The notes under the pieces are model-generated. The model was given only the letters and a program-made list of their open reading frames with translations, ran no database searches and was not told where the DNA came from. From assembly GCA_015146655.1 (NCBI GenBank), contig VKHL01000023.1, positions 203,812 through 267,811 on the forward strand: DNA of 64,000 nt, in the 5' to 3' direction. Source of the stretch: Ochromonas danica (Eukaryota > Sar > Chrysophyceae > Chromulinales > Chromulinaceae). The position numbers and the translations under genes were made by a program. Below, one piece after another: positions 33,207 to 44,527 of the stretch (position 1 is its first letter; every line of letters starts with the position of its first letter).

Positions 33207-34446
33207 GGTATAGAAAGCACGTTGTTGCTAGAGGAAAGGAAGAAGAACACTATTGTTCCAATCGAAACCTGGAAACCAAACCTCACACACAAGAACAGAG
33301 AGAGTGGTGGTTTACTATTATTGCCATGCGAGGGGCTATTCTGGTTATTATCATGCGCGGCAACTTCTCATTTGTTCGTCTACTGTACAGTGTACTGTAA
33401 CAACTGTTCGAAGTGTATATACAATGGTTTAGACTAGTACCAACAAGGGTAGTTAATAGACTAGCTACAAAGATTGTCAGGTCTATAGGAAGAAATTGCC
33501 TTTTGTTTATATCACATCTTAAGCTTAATGTCTCACTTATCAACTCATCCCCATTAAATTGCCGATAACTACTTACTCACAGATATTCATAGCAAAGGAT
33601 GGAAGACACGTAGTAAAGAGAGGAGAGACCCGAAGGCTATCAAGGAGAGCCCTGATGACCACTAAAGTAACAATAAGATATATACAAGGGAGAGAGCGAG
33701 AAGGATGGAGAAACACACACCATACTATAGAGCAGATCGTTGTCTAGTAAATTAACGAGAGCATTGCCATAACCTCAAAAGTACTGACCAAGAAGATGAA
33801 AGAACCATCAACCGACATCAGAGTGAAGCCACTGCTCAACAAAACAACCTCACTCAATTAAAAAGACAGACACAGACACACACTCATCACAGACTTTATC
33901 ACACAGCAGTAGTTCAACACACAACAGAGAAATATACACCAAAGACAGCAACAAGACAGCCAATGGTTGGCTCTAAGTTCTGCTGCTCATATGCAATAAT
34001 GATACATCTCTCTAACCTCTTGCTACACAGCATTTTTATATCTTGTAACAATTTTATGCTTTATCTGTAACATTGTAGCATTGCGAACATCATAAATCGC
34101 AGTGGTATTATCATGACTGGTATATCATCCAGCAGAGCACTTGGGTGTGCTTAGATATCTATTTACAAGGTGTTCTCGAGAGAAAGATATGTCATCCTTC
34201 AATTCATTTTCAATTGATTGATTGATTGGAAGGAGTGTATGAGAAATAACATATAACAGGGACAGGAAGGATGATAAGAAGGATGACAATAAGTTGGTTT
34301 GAGAAGGGTTAGCATCAGCACTGTAGCGAATGGAAGAGATAAAAGGAAAAAGAATGAGACACAAGTTAAACCCGAAACCAACTGACAATGCGCTATAAGA
34401 GAAAGATCTACTCGATAAGCGATAGAAATAAACACATTTCAGCACA
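33207..34446. other. Intergenic, nothing recognised
   Basis: 1240 bp between the start of cold-shock gene 2 and the 3' end of histidine kinase 2. It is AT-rich with CA-rich stretches (about 33860-33930). Short open frames lack motifs. Confidence 0.5.
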
Positions 34447-37307
34447 TTAGAGCAATTGCTCCAACATGTGCAAGAAATCCGATAAACAGAAAGGTTTAGC
34501 AAGTGAAGCATCGAAGCCACTGTCGGCCATTTCTTGTTGAATAGAATCATCAGTTGAAGCCGACACACCAATGATGAGATGGTGTAGTTTACTAAGTCGG
34601 TCAACACGTGGAGAGTTTGCTCCGGAGACAATATTAGGTGTAGCGGGTGTGGCAGGAGTGGACCCTAAGGAAGAGGAGCGAAACCTTCTCCCAACTGTAC
34701 GATTGATTCCAGATAGTAGATGTTGTACTTGTTCGTTCACTACTTGTGGCGTATGAATGGCAATGTCTGTCACGATCTCTTCGTCACTGTGGGCTGCTGC
34801 ATAGTCTTCGATATGCTTGGCATTGTAATTATTCTCGAACTCCCGCAGACGACGAACAGTTTCCAAGCCATCCATTATTGGCATTTGCAAATCCATCAAA
34901 ATGATATTATAGAACGGGACTGCCAAACTATTGGGGCAACGGTTCGTTTGCTCATTGACTCTAGTTTGAATCATATCCAAGGCAACGGCACCATTCCCTG
35001 CTTGGAAGACTTGGAAGCCTTGCCTTTGCAAGATCATTGTCATTGTCTTGATAATCACTGGAGAGTCGTCTACAATCAGCACTTTATTGGTTGAGTTCAA
35101 GAGATTACGTGGTGAAGAGGTATTAACCATGAAGGGATGATTCGTAACAGATGCAACGAACTCATTGCGAGGAACTCTCAGCGATGGGAAAGACCTCGTC
35201 TTGACTGATGGAGAAGCTGATGAAGTAACAGGTGCACTTTCCTCTTCATCAAGACTAGGACTTGGCTGGAAAGACTCTCCAAGAAGGGAATGAGTTGTCG
35301 CGGAAGCAAGATTGCCAAACCCTTCTTCTGAGGAAGGAGCGCGAATGATCTGTTGCATGTATGATCGTCTCATTAAAGAACGATATTTCTGAATATGTGA
35401 GAAGGTATGACGACAATCCTTATAGGATGAAGTAATAGTCCCATCATCGAGTTGTGTTTCATCAGGTCGATAAGGGAAAGCAAACCAAAAGACACATCCT
35501 TGTTTACCATCTGGTCTCTTCTGGACACCACAACTTCCATTTAACGCCTCCATGCGTTTAGATAATGAAAATAATCCCAGACCAGTCCCCCCTGCAAGAC
35601 GTTGAGCTTGTTTGAACGGTTGGAAGAGATGCGCCATGGCATCTTCAGACAAGCCGATCCCTTCATCTGCCACTTCAACTCTAACTTTGAAAGAACGAAG
35701 TCCATTTTCACTTCTAGTGGTGGAAAGAAAAGTATCGTCGTGCTGTAAGCATTCAGCACGACTTGATTGCCCTGCATTCTGATCTAAATTCTGATCGTCA
35801 CTCTTTTCCGATAAATTGGGTGCTAATTCTGCGATGGGAGTCACAGAGTGTGAACCTCGATTCATATGGGTATTATATTTGTGCCTCGTCACAGAGATAG
35901 TCGATGAAGCGGAGCTCGCAGGAGTGCCAGGGACTGCAATTCCAATCGTTGAGGAAGAAGCCACGCCATCTTCCACCAAGTTAGCTGATACGGTTATTTG
36001 ACCACTGCTTGAGTACTTGCAAGCATTAGAGAGCAAACAAAGAACATTCTCTTGCAGCCACTGCTTGTCCGTAATAAGGAAAGGTGCAATTTGATGGGGA
36101 ATGTCAATTAGGGTAATTGGAAAAGTGCTCTGAGCCCCAATCATGCACTGGATTGGCAATTGAAGAATCTGTCTAAAGTCGATTGTTTCCAGCTTTGGTA
36201 CGAGTGCAAGGCCTCTTGAAGCTTTGGTATAATCTATGCAGCGATTGATACTCATCAACATGAAATCGTTCGTCTGCAAAGAAGTTTGGATACAATGAAA
36301 CAACAGCTTGAAGAGCTCGTCTAATCGCTTCGCATCAACAAATCCATCTTGTACACAAGTAAGCACTTCCACTACGGACTCTTGCATCAAGCGGATATTA
36401 CCAACAAAGGAGGAAAGAGGCTAGCACAATGCAAAATAGATTTGTTGTTATTGATAATGTATTCGTTATTGCAAAGTCTATCTCTTACCGTTTTCAAATC
36501 GTGAGCGACATTACCAACCATTTGTTTCATTTTTTGATCTGCCATTGCAATTTCTTCTTCACGTAAGCGCTCCTCTCTACAAATCAATTCATGTCGTTCC
36601 TCTTCACCGCGTTGAGATTGTCGCTGGAGTGCAAGATAGATCAAACAGGATATTGCAATATAGTAAACCAATGCATGGGCATCGGCTTGATTTGCCAATG
36701 CATACGAAATCACAATGCCTGCAAAGGAAATCAACCAAATCAGGGTGAATCTCCAGATATTACGACTAGGAAAGCAAGTCAGTAGGAGGAAAGGAGTGAA
36801 CATTGACAACAGCAACAACCGAACTGGTGGCGCACGATCAGACTTCACTGAAGCTCTTATGATGAGTAGGGCGTTAGTTATGGAAATCAAGAAACAGATC
36901 GCCCATTCCATTTGGGAAGGTGTGTGGGCATCGGCGGTGGGAGTTGAAGCGCACAAGGATGATTGCTCCAACCGCCTCTCACTCCCGAGTTGTTGAGAAG
37001 AAATTAGAAAGGAAGAAAGCGAAACCATGATAGAATGGTTGAACGGAAAAAGCTGACTGATAGATCGTGACTTAAGAAGCTGCAATCCCATAGAGAGAAT
37101 GGCAGAAAAGATGAGGATGAGCAGAAAGATAGAAAGGATAGACACAATGAGTGAGGATGGATCGAACGTTTCTTTCCAATACATTCCTATCTCGACACCA
37201 TAGATAATGGTGACACAGACAAAGAACAACACATTAGGACCTCGCCAGTTGAAGAAGGAAGAAGATTGGAGAGAAGAAGAACTTTTAAATGCGAAATGAC
37301 AGTTCAT
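34447..37307 (-). CDS. Membrane hybrid histidine kinase 2
   Basis: Exons 37307-36489 and 36420-34447 give 930 residues from the first ATG. Six or so hydrophobic segments occupy about 25-225. The H-box is NVAHDLKT, split right after Thr273 by the only intron and continued as PLSSFVGNIRLM; phospho-acceptor His is about 269. The HATPase_c domain has LLSNACKYS, VADEGIGL and GGTGLGLF. The receiver has VLIVDDSPVIIKTM, acceptor Asp in MDLQMPIMDG (about 783), GVSAS and LAKPF. A Ser-rich linker of about 130 residues separates kinase and receiver. All key residues are present. It is a paralogue of the kinase at 10551-12995, which lacks this intron. A palindromic TGACGTCA lies 255 bp before the start. 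Confidence 0.94.
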
Positions 37308-38685
37308 TTTTTTACTGAACAAGTCTTGCTCAGAATAAAGAGCAGAAGTCAAAGTGAAATCAGAGGTACTACAAAGGAAGTCAAAGGAAATGAGACAGCA
37401 GGAAGAGAGATGAAGAACGAACAGACGGAGGCCTTCTTGTACAAGAGAAGGCAAGTTGAGTTTGCGAGGAGGTGTCCGCTGGAACTGTACTGTGCAGGTG
37501 CGAAGACTGTCGACTGCTCTGCGGCATTGTCACTGACCAAGAAGACCATTCTCTGGGAGCACTGACGTCAGTATTTGAAGAGAGAGGAGCAAAGCGCCAG
37601 TGTGGGGGAAATTTTCGCATTTTCCAACACATTCCATCGATATTCCATGGAAGTTCGTCAATCTTCTCCATCAGCATCAACAGAAATGGTTGAATCACGG
37701 TGTCCTCTTCGGAGGAAGAAGGGAGATCTTGTGCATTGAGGAAGATTACTTGCTGATCTCGAGGTTGAAAATGCAGTTTAACTTTGGTCTTTCCATTCTT
37801 CTTCTCCTTCCTCTGCTCAAGATTGTGTAAATTCCCTTCTTAACCTCGAAATACCTGGCGGAAACATAGAAACCGAGCACAACAAGTCAATGGAATTAAT
37901 TAATCGTCGATGTCATCAAGAAGGATATTCACTGCATTGACCATCATGTATGTTGAATGCAAAGAACAGTTGCCAGACCCGATCATTCATCGGGGGTGCC
38001 AATCAATCAGTTTTTTCAAGCTTCTTTTCGCAGAGATTAATTAATAAGCTTCGTTGGTTTATTCATTATTTCTTTGCCTTTATCAACGTTTAGTTCGTTG
38101 TTTATCAAAATGTCGAGTTTGACTTTTGGAGTGTGGGCTTTTTCGAATAAGATTTGTGGGGAAAAACATACGGGATGCTCGTGCTGGTAGTTCTCCTACT
38201 GCTTTCTTGACTAGTTATTGACCTAAACTGGCGTGGAGAATATTGAAGGTACACAAATGGAGGGATAACACCAATAATAAGGAATGCTATCAACACTCAA
38301 AAGTTTATCTATTGGATGGTATACGGGAGTGAAAATAATACCCAATGGGTTCCGCCGATTAGTATAGGGAGTCCAAATAGTTTAAGGTCCATCACTGTAC
38401 TAATTAAATAGTGTTAGTGATAGACTACTAGACTGTTCGTTTAAAAGTGGTTGGTCTGCTTTTTTGTTTTCGCGACAAAAACTCACTTGTTTCACTAAAA
38501 ACTGCATAAAGACGAGTTTATCAGAGTGGTGAGAGCTGCTCTGCGTTGCTCTACCGTAGCACAGCACGGCAGTGGCGCCAGTCACCGCCACAGACCACTC
38601 ACTCACTCACTCACAGTCACCCAGTCACGTCTGCAAGTTCGTGGCATACAATTGTTGGTCATTGAAGTGGTGAATAACAGAAAGA
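37308..38685. promoter_or_regulatory. Long divergent 5' region with TGACGTCA palindrome
   Basis: 1378 bp between histidine kinase 2 and cold-shock gene 3. CTGACGTCAG at 37562-37571 is a perfect CRE/bZIP-type palindrome. An upstream open frame in line with the kinase (to 37454) has no ATG and is probably leader. 38020-38300 is AT-rich. No other gene seen. Confidence 0.5.
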
Positions 38686-39318
38686 ATGCTGTCCTTGCGT
38701 CCCTCGTTGAAGCTTGCTATCTCACAGAGTAGATTTTTTTCGTCTGGAGCTGCCAGAAAAACTGGTGTTGTTCGCAGTTTTGATCGCATGAAAGGCTATG
38801 GTTTCATCAACACAAGCGAGCCTGGTGACATCTTCGTGCACTGGAAGCAAATTCAATCTGATGGATTTTCTAGTTTAGTGGGTACGTTCTTTATGCTTCT
38901 GTCCTTGCTATGTCGTAGTTTTTCCTAATTTGATGTCCTATTTCTTTCAGCTGGTGAGACAGTTGAATTTACTAGTGCATTTGATAGCAAGAATAGAACT
39001 GTAGCCAACGAAGTCACAGGTAAGATACATCTTCTGAACGTTGTTCTATAGTAGTAGTTCATTCTCTAAACTGCTTCTGTTGCTGTACATGTAACAGCTC
39101 CTGGAGGAGGAAAGCTCACTGCTGAACGTCTGCCTCGCAATGCACAAAAGAAACCTTTCGTCGCTGGAACGACTGTAACACATCGTGGTGGTGATAAGCA
39201 ACAAGTGATCAACATCCAGATCGTTATCCCTCATAGCGGAGCTGCTAAGCGGAATGTCCGTCGCAATGTTACAGTTTCTGATGGCGAAGCTGCTGCTCCT
39301 TCTTCTGTTAATAATTAA
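38686..39318 (+). CDS. Mitochondrial-type cold-shock-domain protein 3
   Basis: Exons 38686-38881, 38951-39019 and 39098-39318 give 161 residues. The presequence is MLSLRPSLKLAISQSRFF then SSG. The cold-shock domain reads VVRSFDRMKGYGFI (RNP1), DIFVHWKQI (RNP2) and AGETVEFTSAFDSKN, then EVTAPGGGK. One change stands out: the aromatic Trp of the usual KWF motif is Ser (RSF), so nucleic-acid stacking may be weaker. Both introns match those of gene 2 in position and phase. The C-terminal half contains VINIQIVIPHSGAAKRN, related to the tail domain of gene 2. It lies on the opposite strand from genes 1 and 2, about 5.5 kb away across histidine kinase 2. Confidence 0.92.
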
Positions 39319-39469
39319 TTAATAAAGCTTTCTGGATAGTCTAATGGTTATGGATAAATAATATATATTAAATGAAAATACTGGATGGATATATGAGTTG
39401 TCTTTTGGTAGTTTATTAGACGGCTTACAGCCTGTAGTGTGAAGTGAAGTAGACCTACTGCTGCTATAT

Positions 39470-40648
39470 CTAACTACTTTTCCTGGCTGCACGGGATTTC
39501 TGCCTTGTGTCCTTTCCTGGGCGATTAGCTTTCTTGGCCTTCTTAGCACCACGACCTTTGAATTCGTTGCGGACAAATTTGCCACCACGTGGATTGAAAT
39601 CTCTCAAATCATTTGTCGATTTGGAGTCATTGCGCTTCTCTTGCTTACGATCTTTTCCACCGAAACCATACTTACGATCCTATTTAAACAAACGCCAAAT
39701 GCTTAGAATAAAAGACACGGAAGAGATATAAGAAATCTCCTTACCATGACCTTGCGCTTCTTAGACTGCTTCTGAGCACCACCTTGAAGAATCTTCTCCA
39801 GCTTGGCTTCTTTATCATCTTTCCCAGTGCTTTTCTCTTTGAGAGCGGATTTGATTTCATGTGTGGTTTCCTTTGTTGCACGACTTTGTTCTATCTTCTT
39901 CTTGGCAGCTAACTGCTTGTTAAACTTTCGATTCTCTTCGCGGAGCTTACGTTGCTCAAAGGCAGCCATCTTTTTCTCTTCGATCAACAGCCTGTCCTTA
40001 ATCTATTTAACAGCAAAACACGAAAAGTGTAAGTCATGGTAACGATCAACGAATACGCCAGCAGAACACTTACCCTGCCCATGTGTGCATCTGACTTCAT
40101 ATGCTCACAGAAATAATCATGAGGACGCAAAAAGGGGACTCCTAAGTCCTTCAATCTGTTTCTTCCTTCCGCCACCGCTAAGAGGGTGTGATTGTAGAAA
40201 CTCATCTAACACAGAAGCACAACGTCAGATTGGGTAGAAACAAAGAGAAATCATAGGAATAAAATCACACCTCTCGTTCTAGGTCATCCAGCTCATTCTC
40301 AACTTGAAATTCATAATCAGAGATTTGCATGGTTTCGAGGAAAGGCAGACGTGAAGTCTCCCAGTCCGCCAAGCACTTCAATAGTCCTTCCTTATTATAG
40401 GTACCAGGACCATAAGCACTAGAAATAGGATGAGCACCAGTTTCTTTCTCAGCTCGCAAAGCTTCTAATGCTGCCATTTCAGCTTCTAACTCGGCATCTT
40501 CATTGGCCTCGTCTTCCTCTTCACGAACACGTTTCCGAGAAGGTTTTAAAGCAAGTTTAGGTGTGTCTACAAGCATCTCATCTTCAACCACATCAAGATC
40601 TTCCTCTTCTTCTTCACGAGGATGACGAATACGAACCTTCTTCACCAT
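39470..40648 (-). CDS. EBP2: rRNA-processing protein EBP2
   Basis: Exons 40648-40271, 40205-40074, 40002-39746 (ending at 39745) and 39679-39470 give about 325 residues. EBP2 is a nucleolar factor needed for 27S pre-rRNA processing and 60S subunit assembly. The conserved block is complete across the joins: LPFLETMQ, LEREVSFYNHTLLAV, RLKDLGVPFLRPHDYFCEHM, HMGRIKDRLLIEEKKM and KKRKVMDRKYGFGGKDRK. The C-terminus is very basic, as in the family. The start is uncertain: the frame is open for 30 codons upstream of this ATG without another ATG, then stops, so a short upstream exon could exist. Only about 118 bp separate it from the divergent EEP gene. Confidence 0.93.
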
Positions 40649-40766
40649 TTCTTTGCTCTTCTGATCTCTTCCAATCAATTTCACCTGCTCACTGCTGGCT
40701 GCTGCCAAGCTTTCTTTAACTTCCCCTTCCCTTCTCTTGTTAAGTTAATAAACGCCTCTCCGACAG

Positions 40767-41714
40767 ATGAGAAAACAGTCTTTTGTATTGTGGTGGTGGT
40801 TAGAAATGATCTCTTTGTTGTTATTGACATTAACTTTTACTCTTTTTCTATTACAGATTTCAATCATTAAGTCTTTACGTCTACCTCGTTATAAAATGAG
40901 TGTGCGTTCATTCTCACCTCTATCAGCTTCTAAAGAAGGTGTGTTCCGTGTTGCCACTTACAATGTGCTTAGCAGTCATTTAAGCGGCGCAAACCATTTC
41001 CAGGCTTGTTCACCAGAGAACTTGGATGCTAAAGCACGTCTGAACAAGGTGTACAAGAAGCTTACTGCAGAGGTAGAACAAGAGTCAGTCATTTGCTTAC
41101 AGGAAGTGTCAACGACATGGGCAGGTCCATTGCATTCTTTCTTTGCTCGTGCTGACTATCATCTCGTCACTGCTCTCTATGGTAATCGATTTAACGGCTA
41201 TATGGGAGTAGCTGTTGCTATTCCACGTGGTAAATATGAGATCATGGATGTGGATATCACTCGTGTAGCAGATACCAAGTCTCTGCCAAGAAGTCCCAAA
41301 CCTGGACTGCTCATGTCCTATCTACTGCAATTTAAACGATGGATTTTGAGTCTAGCTCAATCCTTTAAACTCTATACACCTCCTTTTGATGTGTGGGATA
41401 ATGCACTTTATCGTCATAATCAGATGATTAATGTTCGTGTGAAGGAACGCTCTTCTGGTTCAGTCTTTGTTGTTGGCAATTACCATATGCCTTGTATGTT
41501 CCAACATCCTTCTGTTATGAATGTTCATTGTGCTTTATCTGCTCAACTTGTACATCGCTTTGCTAAAGATGATCCTTATGTCTATTGTGGAGATTTCAAT
41601 ATCAAACCTTCTTCCTCTCAATATGAACTCTTAACAAAGGGTAGTATTGATTCTAAGGTGAGTCTTGTTGTTATCACTTGAATTAGACAGACAGACTGTA
41701 CTAACGGACTATAT

Positions 41715-41794
<80 letters not shown>

Positions 41795-41804
41795 NNNNNN
41801 NNNN

Positions 41805-41884
<80 letters not shown>

Positions 41885-42186
41885 TGTGAAAGCATCCAGA
41901 GTATCCCCTCCTAGTGGATGACTGGCGCCCTGAGGTCTCTCCTCTGCGCAGTGCTTATGTAGAAGCCACAGGGAAAGAACCTGATTTTACTAATTATGCA
42001 AAAGTAAGAGATGAGCCTGTGTTTATCGAGACCTTGGACTATCTCTTCTTGTCTCCTCATTGGGCAGTCAATGCGATTCAAGATCTGCCAAACAGAGAAT
42101 CTGTTCCTGGACCTCTTCCTAATGCTCAAGAACCTTCTGATCATATTCTCATTGCTGCGGAATTATCTTTACCTACCAAGAAATAG
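40767..42186 (+). CDS. EEP-family phosphatase/nuclease (CCR4/nocturnin/ANGEL-like)
   Basis: Exons 40767-41657 and 41893-42186 give about 395 residues, joined as GSIDSKHPEYPLLVDDW. Motifs of the endonuclease/exonuclease/phosphatase fold are present: ATYNVLSSHL, VICLQEVS (metal-binding Glu), VVGNYHMP, YCGDFNIKPSSSQY, TLDYLFLS and EPSDHILIAAEL (catalytic Asp-His). The family includes CCR4-type deadenylases, nocturnin and 2',5'-phosphodiesterase; I cannot choose among them. The first ATG adds a hydrophobic N-terminal helix (about residues 6-34). A polypyrimidine tract plus CAG at 40856 may instead be an acceptor, in which case the start would be spliced or lie at 40896. The intron contains a long GT repeat and an assembly gap. 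Confidence 0.85.
41716..41881. repeat. (GT)n microsatellite with 10-base assembly gap
   Basis: A pure GT array fills most of the intron of the EEP gene. Positions 41795-41804 are N, so the true length is unknown. Confidence 0.98.
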
Positions 42187-42391
42187 GTTATAGTTAGACT
42201 GGGCTAGACTAGGTACAGTAGTAACACAAGGTTAATTTGGATTGGGAGGGATTGGTGGTGTTTGTAGATCGTCATAGTTGATTTTCGAGTTTTATCTCTG
42301 TAATTTGGACTTATCGATAGCCTCAGACACGAACAAAACCACCGCATCCAGTTGGGTATCGCATTCAATTCCATCCCATTTGGGCATTGGC

Positions 42392-44011
42392 ATGTTGTTA
42401 GTAGGCGGTTGGATTTCTCTCTTTATTCTATTATTACTCTGCTTGATCTCAACTTCTCCACTAGCTCTAAAGCATCATAGTGATATAAAGAAGAAGACAT
42501 CACATGAATCAAGTAGTAATAATACGATTTCCACCATCAATGCCAATGTCAATATCAACAATATCAATATCACGGCCTTGAATGAGGAAGGAGAAGTCAA
42601 TGGAAGTAGTTTGATTCTTTCTGGTGAGAGTCGAGTGTACTTCATGAAGAAAGTCTCTGGTCCTGGCTGTCCCTACACGGCCTCTTGGCTGGCACATATT
42701 AACCTCTACCGCAAAGTCAAATACTACATTGACATCACCAAGATGGAAGCTGCGTCTTTCACCATGTAAGAAGAGACTACACGTCATTCTTTTTCTCATT
42801 CTTTTTTGACATGATCATGTGGTAGATATGACAAAGCCAAGTTAAAGTTCCAATTGTCCGATCCACACGCTTATTTTGTTCATCATATGAGCATGTATGA
42901 ACATCTCAATCATAAAGCTTATGGCTTTGAAACAGCTCATAACAAGTCTATTATTCTTGCATCTCATGCTGCCCAAAGCGAATGCGAGGCATTAAATAAC
43001 AAACAAACACGTACTCGTCAGAAATACTATCCCAGCAACTATCTGGCACTTATTCCCTTCTATGGTGGATTACCACCTAATGTCACTAAAGACCTCTCTG
43101 TTAAATCGATTGGACAAGGAAATTCTTTAGTGGATGCTTCTACAAAAGCATTACAAACACTTGCTACCACATGTTCTTGTTTGAAATATTTTGGTAATGT
43201 TGTCATTGGTGTTGCAAGATTACAAGATCGAATTCTTATTTTAGATATGGTATATATACTTTCTGCCTATTCTTTCTCTCTCATGAGATACTGTAGCTAA
43301 TTGATCTTGTGTGTGTGTGTTCTGGATTTATAGTTACAAAGGCTGAGTGTTCGTGATCGACAACATGTCAATGTTGTCCAATTCCACTTAGCCAAGCCAT
43401 CTTTCCTTCCTTTCCATCTCTTAGCTTGGGGACAATATTTCATGCGCTATCATAATTGTCATCCTTTCTATAAATCAAACGCCACGTCGTCTTCTAAGAC
43501 CTCGGCAGCAGATTTTGGATTTCCTGTGGGAGAAGTTGATCTGGAACGTTTACCTCCAGGAAACAAAGAAGAATATGAGATATGCTATCCCAATGCGATC
43601 ACTCCTTATTCAGGAGGACCAGTTCAAGTGGTCTATATGAAAAAGCCTGCTGATTTCATCTCTCGAGCCTCCAGTATTGGTTTTCGTCATGGAAATCACA
43701 GTCATGTCAAAGAGGATGGGAAGAATAAAGCCACCGCAATTGTTGATCACCTTCCTGTTGACAGGCAGCTGTTGCGTTATGCATATTACAGTGAATGCGA
43801 TCAGATCGTGGTTTTCGATGACCTAGTCACACTGGAAGCTTTGTCCAAAGCAAGCAATGAGACAACTTTCTTCACTGGTAGACGCAAGGAGAAGCAGCGC
43901 GATAGTGATCCCCGCGACTATATGGGAGCACTCAACATGTGGAGAGAGTGTGGAACAGCTGGATATAGCCTCAGCTGGCCTAAATCTACCTTTGTCTATC
44001 ATGACGACTGA
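42392..44011 (+). CDS. Type II membrane protein of unknown function, possibly a glycosyltransferase
   Basis: Exons 42392-42765, 42826-43249 and 43334-44011 give 491 residues. The first ATG is followed at once by a hydrophobic anchor (LLVGGWISLFILLLLCLI), then an Asn/Ser-rich stem with several N-glycosylation sequons and a large lumenal domain. Notable segments are GPGCPYTASWLAHINLY, QKYYPSNYLALIPFYGG, YFMRYHNCHPFYKS and YYSECDQIVVFDD. The architecture (short tail, anchor, stem, catalytic-like domain with conserved Cys and Asp) is that of Golgi glycosyltransferases, but I cannot assign a CAZy family. FDD may be a metal-binding acidic pair. Splicing is phase-consistent throughout. Confidence 0.8.
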
Positions 44012-44527
44012 ACGTATTTGCTTTTGCAATTGCTAGATCGCATGTTGTGAACATCTCTATTCGCACCCACCCCCAGGATTGGTCAGATTTCAGCGTTATA
44101 ATAGCGTACTAGTGACCACATCAAATACTTGTATAACAAGCAAAGCTGGATGCAGTCAAGTGATGGGGTTCTTGTTGGTTATTGTCTGGTATATATTACT
44201 ATCTATCTAGTAGCTAGCTTATGGTATAAGTGTAAGTAATGTCAAAACCTCCTGTAGTTTGACATCTGACAACAAAAGATTCACTACCTCTACATGACCA
44301 TTCCAGAAAGCCAACAGTAGTAGAATTTCTGTTCCACTACTTTTGACATGCTGGAATGGTCATGTGGAGGTTGTAAATCTCTTGTTGTCAGACAGGAGAC
44401 TGTCCTGTAGGAAAGTGGTAGGCACTGTTAGATTACATCATCAGCAGTGCAGTATTCACAGAGCACACCACTAGGTAGAGACATGCTTATGTACACTTAC
44501 ACTTAGGCAAACCCAATTAGAGTTGAT
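44012..44527. other. Intergenic between convergent genes, with hairpin
   Basis: 516 bp. Apart from the inverted repeat at 44265-44392 nothing is recognised. Confidence 0.5.
44265..44392. repeat. Imperfect inverted repeat, 42-nt arms
   Basis: Arms 44265-44306 and 44351-44392 pair with four mismatches; the 44-nt loop contains a further short pairing (AGTAG with CTACT). RNA from either strand would fold into a hairpin of precursor-like size. Confidence 0.85.

Noticed and set aside
34125-34631. 168-codon minus-strand frame at the 3' end of kinase 2
   Set aside because: It overlaps the true kinase frame, which carries receiver-domain motifs to its stop at 34447.
41716-41881. Poly Cys-Val and Thr-His proteins across the GT array
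   Set aside because: Artefacts of a dinucleotide repeat with an assembly gap inside an intron.
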